A stretch of DNA of 38,998 nt from a bacterium (GCA_030149525.1 JASBRJ010000376.1:1-38998); one strand, 5' to 3'. Shown: positions 16,328 to 25,067, numbered from the stretch's first letter. The notes: generated by a model not told the origin, from the letters alone. A program made the numbers and translations.

Positions 16328-18093
16328 GCAATCCGATCTCAAACCGAATGACGCCGCCTCAAATAACGAGTCAGCAAGCCCCTAAAAAGGCTCGCTTCAA
16401 AGAGAAGGGGCCCCAAGAGAAGTTTGTCAATCTGGCCGACACGGTGGGCGGTTCTTGGCATGATCAGCTGGCCTCCTTGAAGCCCACGTTGCAGGCCCGT
16501 GAAGAGCTTGGTATCAGCGGTGCGGTTATCACCAAAGAGAACGGCGAGATGATCGAAAAGATTCTCTCCGACAAGACTCCCACCGAAGACCTGGGAGTTA
16601 TCGCCGATCGTCAAATGGCTGAGAACGGCATGGTTCCAGATTTCACGAGTCCGGTGAAGGAAGCGCTGGCCGCTGTTCCCGCCCAACTCAAACCGGATCA
16701 CGCATCGGTGGTCGATTTGCGACATCTGGCCATGGTTTCCGTAGACAATGGTGATCTGAATCCTATCACTGGTAAGCTCGCCAACGCCTCCAAGGACATC
16801 GATCAGGTCGAATATGCCGAGCGGATGCCCAACGGCAACATCAAGATGCTGGTGGGAATTGCCGATGTGGACTCAGCCGTGAAGAAGGGCGATCCCATCG
16901 ACAACTCCGCCATGCGCCAGGGAGCGACGGTATACACCGACGAGAAGATTTTTCCCATGCTTCCCCGGGAATTGAGTGAAGACAAAACCTCTCTAAACGG
17001 TGGTGAAGACCGACTGGCCGTGATCAAAGAGTTTCAAGTAACCCCCGACGGTACCATTGTTGAACCCAAGGTTTACCGAGCCTACGTCCACAACAACGCT
17101 CAGATGGCCTACGATTCCGTCAATGAATTTCTCACTGACGGAGACGGCCCTCGACCGCCCCAACTGCAAGATCCGAAACTGGCGGAGCAGATCCAACTGC
17201 AAGACGAGGCTGCCCAGCGACTCAGGGTTTTCTTTCACGGCAAGGGGTCGTTGGATATCGAGAGCTCCGAAGCCAAGAATGTCAAACAAGACGGCAAGAT
17301 TGTCGACATGACCAAAGAGGTTCAGACTCGAGCCAAAGATAAGGTCAAGTACAACATGATGGCGGCCAACATCAGCAGTATGCGGGTTTTGGACGAGGCC
17401 GGTTTGCCCACTCTTCGCCGCATCGTGAAGACTCCTGAAAAATGGGATCAGATTGTCGACCTGGCCAAAAAATACGAGTACAAATTGCCCTCCGATCCCA
17501 ACGCCAAGGCGCTGAACGCCTTCCTCGAGAGTCGCAAAGAGGCCAACCCGGAGGCCCATGAAGCGCTTTCTGCCAAAGTGGTCCTCCTGGTGGGTCGCGG
17601 GGAATACGTTGTGGCCAAGCCCGATGAGCCGATTGAAGGTCACTTTGCCCTGGCCGCCCCCGACTACGGTCACACCACGGCACCCAATCGACGCGGCCCT
17701 GACCTCGTCAATCAGCGTATCGAGAAAGCGCACGCTCAAGGGGAAGATTGCCCTTACAGCATCGAAGAGTTGGAGCAGCTCGCCGAGCACTTCAACAAGC
17801 AAGAGTCGGCCATTAAAAATGTGGAGCGTCGAGTGCACCGAAGCGCCACCGCAAAGTTGGTGAAGCCCATGATCGGCAGAACCTTCGACGGGCGATTCCA
17901 TAAAGAGTTGACCAACGGCTCCCTGGTGAGAGTCAAGGAGCCTTTCGTGACCGGCATGATCAAACGCAAGCTCGAGATGGAAGCGGGAGATCCTATCCGA
18001 GTGAAGCTCACCGGTGTGGATGTGGAAAAAGGCCATGTCGACTTTGAGAAAGCCTCCGATCAAGAAGTGGAAGGTTTTCTGCTAAAACATTAA
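16324..18093 (+). CDS. RNB-domain (RNase II/R family) ribonuclease
   Basis: A 589-residue protein with an RNB catalytic domain from about 125 to 450: GIADVDSAVKKGDPIDNSAMRQGATVYT, FPMLPRELSEDKTSLNGGEDRLAV and NMMAANISSMRVL match the RNase II/R core. Of the four catalytic acidic positions, Asp144 (or 141), Asp158 and Asp160 can be assigned in VDNGD and SKDIDQ, but the fourth is Gln161 instead of Asp. YGHTTAPNRRGPDLVNQR (near 460) matches the conserved S-P-I-R-R-Y-x-D-L-x-x-H block with loss of the His. No classic cold-shock domains precede it; the C-terminal 70 residues could be an S1-like OB fold. Start GTG overlaps the upstream phosphoesterase. It may be a divergent, possibly slow, 3'-5' exoribonuclease or an RNA binder. 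Confidence 0.82.
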   Translation: MSNPISNRMTPPQITSQQAPKKARFKEKGPQEKFVNLADTVGGSWHDQLASLKPTLQAREELGISGAVITKENGEMIEKILSDKTPTEDLGVIADRQMAENGMVPDFTSPVKEALAAVPAQLKPDHASVVDLRHLAMVSVDNGDLNPITGKLANASKDIDQVEYAERMPNGNIKMLVGIADVDSAVKKGDPIDNSAMRQGATVYTDEKIFPMLPRELSEDKTSLNGGEDRLAVIKEFQVTPDGTIVEPKVYRAYVHNNAQMAYDSVNEFLTDGDGPRPPQLQDPKLAEQIQLQDEAAQRLRVFFHGKGSLDIESSEAKNVKQDGKIVDMTKEVQTRAKDKVKYNMMAANISSMRVLDEAGLPTLRRIVKTPEKWDQIVDLAKKYEYKLPSDPNAKALNAFLESRKEANPEAHEALSAKVVLLVGRGEYVVAKPDEPIEGHFALAAPDYGHTTAPNRRGPDLVNQRIEKAHAQGEDCPYSIEELEQLAEHFNKQESAIKNVERRVHRSATAKLVKPMIGRTFDGRFHKELTNGSLVRVKEPFVTGMIKRKLEMEAGDPIRVKLTGVDVEKGHVDFEKASDQEVEGFLLKH

Positions 18094-18189
18094 GCCCGAC
18101 CTCGAGCCGGTGAACTGGCTCACACTGTATCTCGTTTCACGGCGCGCTTTTCTGTTCGGCTGTTAGGATGCCGGCACAGGAGGTCGCAT

Positions 18190-19404
18190 ATGATGAAACT
18201 CAAGGTAGGTTTATGTTCAGCACTCTTAGCTTTAACAAGCACGACCACTTTTGCCGATACGTCCACTTCCGTTAGCTCGCACGAGGAGCCGAGCCAACTG
18301 CGCGAGCACCGTTCCCAGGAGAGGCTCCGGCTCGTCACCCAGGTCATCGACAATCCGCCGAGATTCGTAGAACGGTATTATCGACAGGACGGCAGCCTGG
18401 CCAAAGTCGCCGTGATGAGGCTCCGAACGGATATGGAGCGCAGGTGGGCGGAACTTTCGGATCAGTGGAACCGGGAGCGTTCGTCGGGCAATCTCTCCGG
18501 AACACCGGTGGTGACCCTTGAGGATGTGGACTGGGACTCTCCTCTCGATTGGGCAAACACCCCCGGTGGCCGTCTGCAACAGTGGTATGGCGAAGACGGT
18601 CGGACCGTTGTCTTCGAAAGGCGCAACGTCGGGCCGCGAGTTGAGCACCGCTCTCAGAAGCTTCACTGGAGGTCCGGTGAGGGCGTCGCCCCCGGCGAGC
18701 AGGCCGCTCAGCCCCCCGCGTCGGCCTCGCCCACTCGCGCCTCGACTCCACCCAACACCAGTTTTGACATCGACCCCTCTGAAGCCCCAGCTCAGATCAC
18801 GGCTTCCAGCTCTAAGGTTGAGGGCTCGTCGCCTGCTAAGCCTGCCGGACCGGCTCTAGAGGACATGACCCTCGACCAGCTTGCCACCCATTTGCAGAAC
18901 CGTATGAATCTAATCGAAAGTGTTCACGGCTACGGCAAGAACAAGGCGGTGGCGACTCTGCGCTCCAAGATGGAGGCAGCAGGGGTCGGCTCCGGTCTTC
19001 AGTTCTGCTCTTCCTGGGGGGATTGGCAGGCCCTCATCGTTATCAACGAATCTCGACCGCGACTCAGGCCCACCATCGGTCGTCTCAAACAAGCCAGCGG
19101 AAAAGAGCTATCCCGGTCGCAGCGTGAGGATCTCCGAGCCGAAGCCCTGCGCGCCCTCGCAGTTGCTGGTGAAATTGAGAGAGCCCTCGATTTTCGGATG
19201 AAAGGCCTGGTGGTGAGTGCCCAGATCTGGGACAGGGAACAATACCTTAAAGAGATTGAAAGAACAGCGAAGGCTGCAGAGAAACCGAGAATTCGCCAGA
19301 TGGAACAAGAGCTTGATATCATCAAGAGAATGAATTCAAAGAGTCTCAAGAGTTGGCGAGAAATGATCGAGTCTCTGCCCTACCCTGGGCAAGAGGCAGG
19401 GTAA
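18190..19404 (+). CDS. Secreted protein of unknown function
   Basis: A 404-residue protein with a good ribosome site (AGGAGG) 7 bases before ATG 18190 and a Sec signal peptide, MMKLKVGLCSALLALTSTTTFA, cleaved before DTST. The mature part has an N-terminal region of about 130 residues (RLVTQVIDNPPRFVERYYRQDGSLAKVAVMRLR), then a Pro/Ser/Ala-rich linker at 165-225, then a helical C-terminal region (LDQLATHLQNRMNLIESVHGYG; a long charged helix REQYLKEIERTAKAAEK). The second part may form a coiled coil. Not recognised. It ends 20 bases before the stop of the convergent XRE-FlhA gene. Confidence 0.7.
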   Translation: MMKLKVGLCSALLALTSTTTFADTSTSVSSHEEPSQLREHRSQERLRLVTQVIDNPPRFVERYYRQDGSLAKVAVMRLRTDMERRWAELSDQWNRERSSGNLSGTPVVTLEDVDWDSPLDWANTPGGRLQQWYGEDGRTVVFERRNVGPRVEHRSQKLHWRSGEGVAPGEQAAQPPASASPTRASTPPNTSFDIDPSEAPAQITASSSKVEGSSPAKPAGPALEDMTLDQLATHLQNRMNLIESVHGYGKNKAVATLRSKMEAAGVGSGLQFCSSWGDWQALIVINESRPRLRPTIGRLKQASGKELSRSQREDLRAEALRALAVAGEIERALDFRMKGLVVSAQIWDREQYLKEIERTAKAAEKPRIRQMEQELDIIKRMNSKSLKSWREMIESLPYPGQEAG

Positions 19405-19424
19405 TCGAATCGACCTCCGTCCGG

Positions 19425-20558
19425 CTACTCCGTAACGATGGACCAAGGTCTCACGGTTACGCCGGGGGGGATCTCCTCGGTGGAGAGAACCGCCGTGTGC
19501 GCAAACGAGAGTTTCGGTCTCAAGCTCGGAGAAACCACCAGGACGGCATTCAGCCCTCTCTCCATCATTTGAGTCAAAGCCGACTCAATTTCGTCGCAGA
19601 GGGTGGGAGTAACTTCTTCGGCCTCGAGCACAACAGCCACGATCTCTTGATCACAGTTAGTGTATTCGGAACAGATAATCTCGCCCAGAGCCCTTCGCAC
19701 GTTTTCGAGGAGTCCGGGAAGAGAATCGTCCATCGGGGCTTTGTCGGCGATGTTCTCAAGAATGAGGGCGAGATCTCGGATCGAGACGCTCTCTTTCAAA
19801 AGAGCTTGAAGGATGGCTCGAAGCTTGGCCCTTGATATCAGGTGAGGAATCACCTCATCGACCAGGTGAGGGCGCTCTAAGGCCGACAGCAGTTCTTCAA
19901 CCTCGTCAATTCCCAGAAGCCGATAAGCCTCGTTTCGGATGCTATGAGTGAGGTGAGTCGCGATCACACTCACGCCGTCAAAATACATAAGCCCATCCAG
20001 GGGCGGTCTCGTCTCCACCCACTTTGCCGTGAGTCCGTAGGTGGGGTCGACGGTGAGGTGCCCCGGTAAGCTTTCTAGTTGTTCTTCAGGACCCACGGCC
20101 AGGAATCTTCCCATTTCCACCAGGCCGCTCGCCAAGGGAAGTTCCCGCACGAGAATTCTATAACGGTTCGTTTCCAGGCCAAGATTGTCTCGAAATCTCA
20201 CCCCTGGTGTGACCACACCTAGCTCTTTGGCAAGGAATCGACGAATGGAGCCCACCCGCTCCATCAACTTCTCGGTCAGTGGCTTTAAATCGGCAGCGAG
20301 TTCCACAGTGAGAAGATCGAAAGTGAGATAGTCTTTGGTGTCTGCCTCGGCGACCGGCGATCTCAGGAGTTTCTCCGGTTCCAACTGGAGCGCTTGAGTG
20401 ACTCGCCTGAGAGAGTCTTTTGAGGCGGAGCCGGCTTCCATGCGGCGTAGAGTCCGGACACCAAGGCCACACCTTTCGGACAGTTCTTCCTGTGTCATTG
20501 CCCTGGCTTCTCGTTCTTTGCGAAGCCTTTCCCCATTGACCCTTATACCTTTTCCCAT
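19425..20558 (-). CDS. XRE-type HTH protein fused to FlhA/SctV cytoplasmic domain
   Basis: A 377-residue protein with two parts that do not normally occur together. Residues 7-62 are a Cro/C1-type helix-turn-helix (LRKEREARAMTQEELSERCGLGVRTLRRMEAG). Residues 75-377 match the cytoplasmic domain of the type III export gate FlhA/SctV (FHIPEP family): VRFRDNLGLETNRYRILVREL, DPTYGLTAKWV, GVSVIATHLTHSIRNEAYRLL, PHLVDEVIP, LKESVSIRDLALILENIAD, NVRRALGEII. The FlhA membrane region is absent. In flagella and injectisomes this domain docks export chaperones and substrates, so the protein may sense such ligands and regulate DNA; that is inference. ATG 20558 is chosen; a TTG at 20591 would add eleven unlikely residues. 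No other secretion gene is in the window. Confidence 0.85.
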   Translation of the reverse strand: MGKGIRVNGERLRKEREARAMTQEELSERCGLGVRTLRRMEAGSASKDSLRRVTQALQLEPEKLLRSPVAEADTKDYLTFDLLTVELAADLKPLTEKLMERVGSIRRFLAKELGVVTPGVRFRDNLGLETNRYRILVRELPLASGLVEMGRFLAVGPEEQLESLPGHLTVDPTYGLTAKWVETRPPLDGLMYFDGVSVIATHLTHSIRNEAYRLLGIDEVEELLSALERPHLVDEVIPHLISRAKLRAILQALLKESVSIRDLALILENIADKAPMDDSLPGLLENVRRALGEIICSEYTNCDQEIVAVVLEAEEVTPTLCDEIESALTQMMERGLNAVLVVSPSLRPKLSFAHTAVLSTEEIPPGVTVRPWSIVTE

Positions 20559-20638
20559 GGGTTGATGATACCATCGAGAAGCTGCTGTCAAAAGGACAGT
20601 TAGCGGCCGCTTACAGGCCGTGGCGAAAGCCTCAACTA

Positions 20639-21097
20639 CTAGCTCTGAGTATAGGCCCCGTCTTCACAGGCCAAAACGAACTGCTCGGCCAGGGTCTTCA
20701 AGTCTTCCCACTCTTTGCGGATCTTCTTGGCTTCGGTGGGGTCGATGACTCCGTCGTCCTGGTAGGATTCGGACACGGCGGCCAGGAGTTCGGAGAACTC
20801 GCTCAAGAGACGCTGAGTGGCTCCCAAAACCGGACCGGAGACCTGACTGTTGGCGGCGGGGTTAGAAACAAAAAAGCCCCCGTTGGCCTGGCAGAGCCAT
20901 TGCACGGGGAGCTTGTTCTCGGTACAGGTGATGATGTTTTGTAGTCTGTCGAGAGGGTTCTCCGCTCCCGGGCTGGTCTCCGATTCTTTGTCGTGACACC
21001 ATTTATAGACAAGGGAAGAGGACACCCCAAGCTCCTGGGCCACGAATTTGACGCCCTTTTCTTTGAACGTTTCCTTGAGGACTTCATTGGATTTCAT
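20639..21097 (-). CDS. Phage CII-like helix-turn-helix protein
   Basis: About 152 residues. The N-terminal 70 residues, KETFKEKGVKFVAQELGVSSSLVYKWCHD then NPLDRLQNIITCTENKLPVQWLCQANGGFF, match the phage regulatory protein CII/CP76-type pattern: a helix-turn-helix that ends in a conserved W-L-C-x-x-x-G-G-F-F. The C-terminal half (LLSEFSELLAAVSESYQDDGVIDPTEAKKIRKEWEDLKTLAEQF) is helical with an EF-hand-like D-x-D-G-x-I-D stretch also seen in that family. ATG 21097 is preceded by AGAGG at 5-nt spacing. No other phage gene is nearby, so it is probably a domesticated chromosomal regulator. It lies 80 bases upstream of the XRE-FlhA gene on the same strand and could be co-transcribed. Confidence 0.7.
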   Translation of the reverse strand: MKSNEVLKETFKEKGVKFVAQELGVSSSLVYKWCHDKESETSPGAENPLDRLQNIITCTENKLPVQWLCQANGGFFVSNPAANSQVSGPVLGATQRLLSEFSELLAAVSESYQDDGVIDPTEAKKIRKEWEDLKTLAEQFVLACEDGAYTQS

Positions 21098-21130
21098 AAC
21101 CACCTCTTCAGTCCCCGGAGCGAAATTCTT

Positions 21131-21820
21131 TCAGTTGAAGAGATGGCGTTTCCCAGGGTTCACCTGAAACCGGTCCCCTGTTTGCTGAACAAAGCCCCCG
21201 GCCACAAGAGTTTGAAGGGTGCTTCTTAGCTCGTCGATGTCGTAACACTTCACCTGAGGTCGTGAGAAAAGAGTGTCTTGGGTCGAAGGTCCCACGCCCA
21301 GGAGGTGGTTGACCCAGTGGGAGGCGATTTCACCTTTGTTGTAGTGCTGAGGCTTGTTGCTGTTCATCATGTAGTCGACAGCGTTATAGAGCGACGAGAA
21401 CATAATTTCCAGGACAAAGATGCCGATCCCAAAGAAGATGCCGTTAATGGCTAACTCTTCTCTGTTCTCCGCTTGCCACTGGTGACTGGAGCCCCAATTG
21501 TCGTCGTTCCAGGCCTCACGGTAATCTTCGACCCCGCTGTGGACTAGGTTCAATCCCAGAGTCGCCGTGCTTTCTCTTCCGATGTATCCGATGAAAAAGC
21601 TCACAGCGAGAATGATGGCGGGAGTCACGATGTAGCCGACTTTTGACGGTTCCGGACCGGCTATGTAATCGTAGAAGAGGACCGAGCCAAGGGTAAGGAG
21701 CGTGAAAGAGAGCAGAAATTTTCCGACCACCGTGGCGCCGTTTCTCGGTTTCCGTGGACGAAGTTCCGGAAGCTCCGCTTCGAGCGTCATCTGAATTCTT
21801 TGCTGGTGAGGATTTGCCAT
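21131..21820 (-). CDS. Membrane protein of unknown function
   Basis: A 229-residue protein with an N-terminal cytoplasmic segment, two close membrane helices (VGKFLLSFTLLTLGSVLFYDYIAG and VGYIVTPAIILAVSFFIGYIG), a third hydrophobic stretch near residue 125 (AINGIFFGIGIFVLEIMFSSL) and a soluble C-terminal domain of about 75 residues. The latter (YDIDELRSTLQTLVAGGFVQQTGDRFQVN) looks like a winged helix: helix, recognition helix, and beta hairpin reading through an unwound wing. No family recognised. It precedes the CII-like gene on the same strand with a 33-base gap, so the two may form an operon with the XRE-FlhA gene. Confidence 0.65.
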   Translation of the reverse strand: MANPHQQRIQMTLEAELPELRPRKPRNGATVVGKFLLSFTLLTLGSVLFYDYIAGPEPSKVGYIVTPAIILAVSFFIGYIGRESTATLGLNLVHSGVEDYREAWNDDNWGSSHQWQAENREELAINGIFFGIGIFVLEIMFSSLYNAVDYMMNSNKPQHYNKGEIASHWVNHLLGVGPSTQDTLFSRPQVKCYDIDELRSTLQTLVAGGFVQQTGDRFQVNPGKRHLFN

Positions 21821-21902
21821 ACCCTTACCATAGTCTACCGACCGGCGTTTGATAATTGAAAAACAGCTTCAATATTTTAATAGCGGGTGGCGGAGCTAGA
21901 AG

Positions 21903-23660
21903 TCAGTCCAAACCTGAAGCCTTTCCGGAGCCCTGTCCCCCCGGAGCGGCCGGCAAGGTGAAGGAGAAGACCGACCCCTCACCAGGGACGGACCGAACGG
22001 ATATCCGACCACCGTAACTTTCCACCACTTTGCTGCATAGGGTCAATCCCAGTCCCGTTCCCGGAACTTCCGAGCGAGTTTTCAGTCTTTTGAACGGTTG
22101 GAAAATCCGCTCCTGGAACTCCTCCGGAATCCCCTCCCCGTTGTCGGCTACCTCAATCCGTACTTCGTCCTCTTCCTGGAAAACAGAGATTTGCACTTCG
22201 GGAGGGCGTTGAGGATGGCGGTATTTGATGGCGTTGAGGATAAGGTTTTGGAGGACTCGGCTGAGCTGAGCCTTGCCGGCAAGAACCTGAAGGGAGTTGT
22301 CCGGCTTTAGAATTTTGATCTTGCTCTCTTCGATCGTCGGGCCCATATTTTTGAGCGCCTCATCAAGGGCTTCGGTAACCAGGACCGACTGCTTAAGGTC
22401 GGAGTTTTTCTGAACCAGAAGAAGTTCCCCCAGGCCCGAAAGGAGCCGCTCCATCCGCTCCATGCTCTGACGACATTCAAACAGAAGAGTCGCGTTGTCT
22501 TCGTCTTGCTCAAACTCCGGACTGAGGGTGAGCAGTTGGAGGCAAGTTTTGGTCGTTCGGATCGGTTCTTTCAGGTCGTGAGAGGCGGCCCAGGTGAAGT
22601 GGGTGAGTTCGTCGTTGATGCGTGCCAGCGACTCGTTCTTTTCCAACAGTTGCTCGTTCATGGAGTCGGCGTAAGTCAGCGCTCGTTTGTTAGCTCTGGA
22701 GATGGAGAGGAAGAGGAGAATCAGCAGAGCGTCGATGAGAAGTCCACCGTACAGGATGGTTTTCGGCTGTGAGGTGGCGGTGGACTTCAAAAAAGAGGGC
22801 TCCGCCCTGAGCTCAAATTCCCAAACCCGTCCGTAGAGCGGTAGCTTGACGGTTCGTTGCAGTTTGGTATCCTCTCCGGAGGGATCGAATTCGTTATACA
22901 GGATTTCTCCCTGATCGGTGATCTTCACCGCCACCTGTCGTGCCTCTCGGCGAAGGGTCCCTTCCAGGAGCTTCTTCATAACGAACGGAGCATAGACGAA
23001 TCGAAACGGTTCTCCCTCACTTTTCAATGGTGCAAAAAAGAGAAAGCCCGGAGTTTGGGAAGAATCTTGAACCAGAACGATTGGGCCGGTGATCTGAACC
23101 GAGTTCGTCGACTTCGCTCTGAGGGCAGCCGTATGACGATTCTTTTCATGGGCCATGTCCAGCCCGAGGGCCTTGAGATTGGCCTCTAGCGGCTCAATAG
23201 AAACAATGGGGTAGAGAACAGGCTCTGAGTGGTCGGGATAAGGCTTGAAGTCGCTTCGAATCGAGCGTTGTCGTTGCAGGAAACCCTCAAGTTTTTTTCG
23301 CTCCACTTCTTCAATGATTCCGATTCCGTTGATTCCGGGGTAGCGCTCCTCGATTCGAAGAGTGCCCGCAAATCGGGGCCAGGTTCGTTGACCCGTCTCC
23401 GCCTCTAACACGCTCAGATGAGACACTCCGGCCCACAGAGCTTCCTCATACTTTTCCATACGCTCTTCTACCCGCTCGACCAACTGCGATGTCTGTCGCT
23501 CGAACAGTTCGTCCACCCGCTGCTGATGCTCGGTGACAGTGAAGTGCCAGGCGGTTAGAGTGATGACCAGAGATAGACCCACCACAAGCCAGTGATACCA
23601 GTGCAAGCTGCCGCTCTGCTCAAGTTGAGCTCGGACTTCACTGTGGGAGTTGCCGGTCAT
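21903..23660 (-). CDS. CHASE-domain sensor histidine kinase
   Basis: A 585-residue membrane sensor. Helix 1 spans about residues 22-42; an extracytoplasmic CHASE domain follows (RFAGTLRIEERYPGINGIGIIEEV; FLQRQRSIRSDFKPYP; LGLDMAHEKNRHTAALRA; QITGPIVLVQD), then helix 2 at about 302-322. The HisKA domain has the phospho-acceptor His361 in FTWAASHDLKEPIRT. The ATPase domain shows its N box (LQNLILNAIKYR), G1 (DNGEGIP), F box (FQPFKRL) and G2 (GTGLGLTL), all intact. CHASE domains sense small extracellular ligands such as cytokinin-like molecules or peptides. No response regulator is adjacent, so this is an orphan kinase; the Hpt/REC pair at 1.9-2.9 kb is a possible but unproven partner. Confidence 0.95.
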   Translation of the reverse strand: MTGNSHSEVRAQLEQSGSLHWYHWLVVGLSLVITLTAWHFTVTEHQQRVDELFERQTSQLVERVEERMEKYEEALWAGVSHLSVLEAETGQRTWPRFAGTLRIEERYPGINGIGIIEEVERKKLEGFLQRQRSIRSDFKPYPDHSEPVLYPIVSIEPLEANLKALGLDMAHEKNRHTAALRAKSTNSVQITGPIVLVQDSSQTPGFLFFAPLKSEGEPFRFVYAPFVMKKLLEGTLRREARQVAVKITDQGEILYNEFDPSGEDTKLQRTVKLPLYGRVWEFELRAEPSFLKSTATSQPKTILYGGLLIDALLILLFLSISRANKRALTYADSMNEQLLEKNESLARINDELTHFTWAASHDLKEPIRTTKTCLQLLTLSPEFEQDEDNATLLFECRQSMERMERLLSGLGELLLVQKNSDLKQSVLVTEALDEALKNMGPTIEESKIKILKPDNSLQVLAGKAQLSRVLQNLILNAIKYRHPQRPPEVQISVFQEEDEVRIEVADNGEGIPEEFQERIFQPFKRLKTRSEVPGTGLGLTLCSKVVESYGGRISVRSVPGEGSVFSFTLPAAPGGQGSGKASGLD

Positions 23661-23724
23661 CTGTGAAAACTTCGAAGCGCGCCAAGGTGATTACTGCCGT
23701 GAAAACCCGCCTTTTTTCCGAACC

Positions 23725-24258
23725 TCACCTGGAGTCGAGTAGCTGTCGAATGTCCATAACTTCAGCCCACGACCTCGGGGCGGTCCCCACTCCTACCAGT
23801 CGTTCCAAACGGACGGCCAGTTTGGATTTCTGGAAATCGCCCGGTGTGTATAGATAGAGGGCATCGTCTAACAGGTACCACGCTTCGGAAGACTCTTTAA
23901 AGCGCTCAATCTGTTGAAAATCCGGCTGTAGCGCGGGCTTACGAAGGAAAAGCACATGTACGTTTCCGGGGGAAACGTCACACTTATCTGGCACAGGATT
24001 GTCTTGTAGGACGGCCTGAAACTGAGAGGCTTTCAGAAGGACGGGCCGAGTTCTCACCCCAAAGTTCGACTTCAGAATCTCCCTTAAGGCCTCTTCCAGC
24101 TCGTCTCTCGTCTGCTCGGAGCGGAAAGCAAGATTCCCGCCTTCGAGCACGGAACGAACAGCTAGAAACCCGCGCTCGGTGAGAGCGGACTCCAACTCCG
24201 GCATCGCCACGTTTTCCCGATTCACGCCTTTGAGTAAGGCCAACCAAAGTGTACTCAC
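23725..24258 (-). CDS. DUF1697 family protein
   Basis: A 177-residue soluble protein matching DUF1697: the N-terminal LALLKGVNRENVAMPELESALTERGFLAVRSVLEGGNLAF aligns with the family's A-L-L-R-G-I-N and S-G-N-V-x-F motifs, followed by a conserved NVHVLFL strand and the C-terminal G-x-x-x-T-x-R-x-W region, here VGVGTAPRSWAEV. The usual length of the family (about 175) is matched. The function of the family is not established. Start is GTG at 24258. The gap of 64 bases to the histidine kinase gene on the same strand allows co-transcription. Confidence 0.85.
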   Translation of the reverse strand: MSTLWLALLKGVNRENVAMPELESALTERGFLAVRSVLEGGNLAFRSEQTRDELEEALREILKSNFGVRTRPVLLKASQFQAVLQDNPVPDKCDVSPGNVHVLFLRKPALQPDFQQIERFKESSEAWYLLDDALYLYTPGDFQKSKLAVRLERLVGVGTAPRSWAEVMDIRQLLDSR

Positions 24259-24343
24259 CTGAAGGCAGTTGGCCGGGCGAGGGCTCAGAACCTTCGGACG
24301 GCGTTATTCTCAGTCTGGTTGGATCGATTTGCCGCCAAGAAGC

Positions 24344-24850
24344 CTAAATCCAACCTCGCAACAAGAACGAGGAACCTGTTACCGCGGCAACCTCGGCCAC
24401 CAGGTTGTCGGCGGCCTGAAGAATTTGTTGAACATCGTCCACAGCCTTGGGTCGAGGCAGATAGAGGAATCCGGCGCAAGGGGTGAGAGCCCAGTTTTTC
24501 CCTTCAGCGAGTTGGTCGAACCGCCCCATAAGATGATCGGCCAATTGGTGGCCCGACTTGGCCTCGGAAACCCGTGCCAGGATGAGAAAACGGTTCGACA
24601 AGATTCTTAAGACCGTGTCGTCTTCGCGCAGAACCTGCCCCATCAGTGAACCCACCTCGCGGGCATCCAGCGACTCTTGGGGTCCTTCCAAGTGAAGAAG
24701 TCCTACCACAAGTCCGTTGCGCCGATGAGCCGCACGCGCGAGTTCTCGTCTGACCGTGGAGACCATTTCTTCGGGAGGGGCGATTTCGGTCGAGATCGTC
24801 ATCGGTGCGGCGGTTGTTCTCTTGAATAGATCTAGGATGTTCCTCAACAC
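24344..24850 (-). CDS. Degenerate GGDEF-like protein
   Basis: A 168-residue protein that keeps the pattern of a GGDEF domain without its catalytic signature. VRRELARAAHRRNGLVVGLLHLEG corresponds to the first helix and strand, VLREDDTVLRILSNRFLILARV to the strand carrying GGDEF (here LSNRF), and AVDDVQQILQAADNLVAEVA to the C-terminal helix. Metal- and GTP-binding residues are missing, so cyclase activity is not expected; it could bind nucleotide or partner proteins. Start is GTG at 24850, 8 bases after AAGGAGAG. The stop codon lies inside an inverted repeat (GGTTGGAT at 24317 and ATCCAACC at 24348). Confidence 0.65.
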   Translation of the reverse strand: MLRNILDLFKRTTAAPMTISTEIAPPEEMVSTVRRELARAAHRRNGLVVGLLHLEGPQESLDAREVGSLMGQVLREDDTVLRILSNRFLILARVSEAKSGHQLADHLMGRFDQLAEGKNWALTPCAGFLYLPRPKAVDDVQQILQAADNLVAEVAAVTGSSFLLRGWI

Positions 24851-25001
24851 GCTCTCTTCTCTCCTTAATCGAAGATTAACGCCGCTTGATGAGAGGGAGA
24901 CTCACCAGAAAATGAATGCTGAATGAAAAGAGGATGAATATACCATAGTGCTCCCAGGGAGCTTGAACAAAGCTTGAATATCGTCGTTAAAGGGAGAAAA
25001 A

Positions 25002-25067
25002 CTGTAAGGCAATGTTAACACGAGAGCCTTACATGGCGCCTGGCGAAGCTGTAACATGGAGTTAACA
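25002..25067. promoter_or_regulatory. Two spaced 19-bp direct repeats upstream of the decapeptide-repeat gene
   Basis: CTGTAAGGCAATGTTAACA at 25002-25020 and CTGTAACATGGAGTTAACA at 25049-25067 share the frame CTGTAA-N6-GTTAACA, 47 bases apart. They lie 30-95 bases before the ATG at 25096, inside a 245-base spacer that has no gene. A regulator binding site pair is the simplest reading. AGGAGG follows at 25077, 13 bases before the start codon. Confidence 0.45.

Noticed and set aside
16993-18063. A 356-codon minus-strand frame
   Set aside because: It is antisense to the RNB-domain gene and shows only mirrored codon bias.
20639-21097. A prophage, suggested by the CII-like gene
   Set aside because: No integrase, structural, lysis or replication gene is nearby and the neighbours look chromosomal.
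24317-24355. Terminator formed by GGTTGGAT/ATCCAACC
   Set aside because: The 23-base loop and lack of a T-run make it weak; part of the arm is coding sequence.
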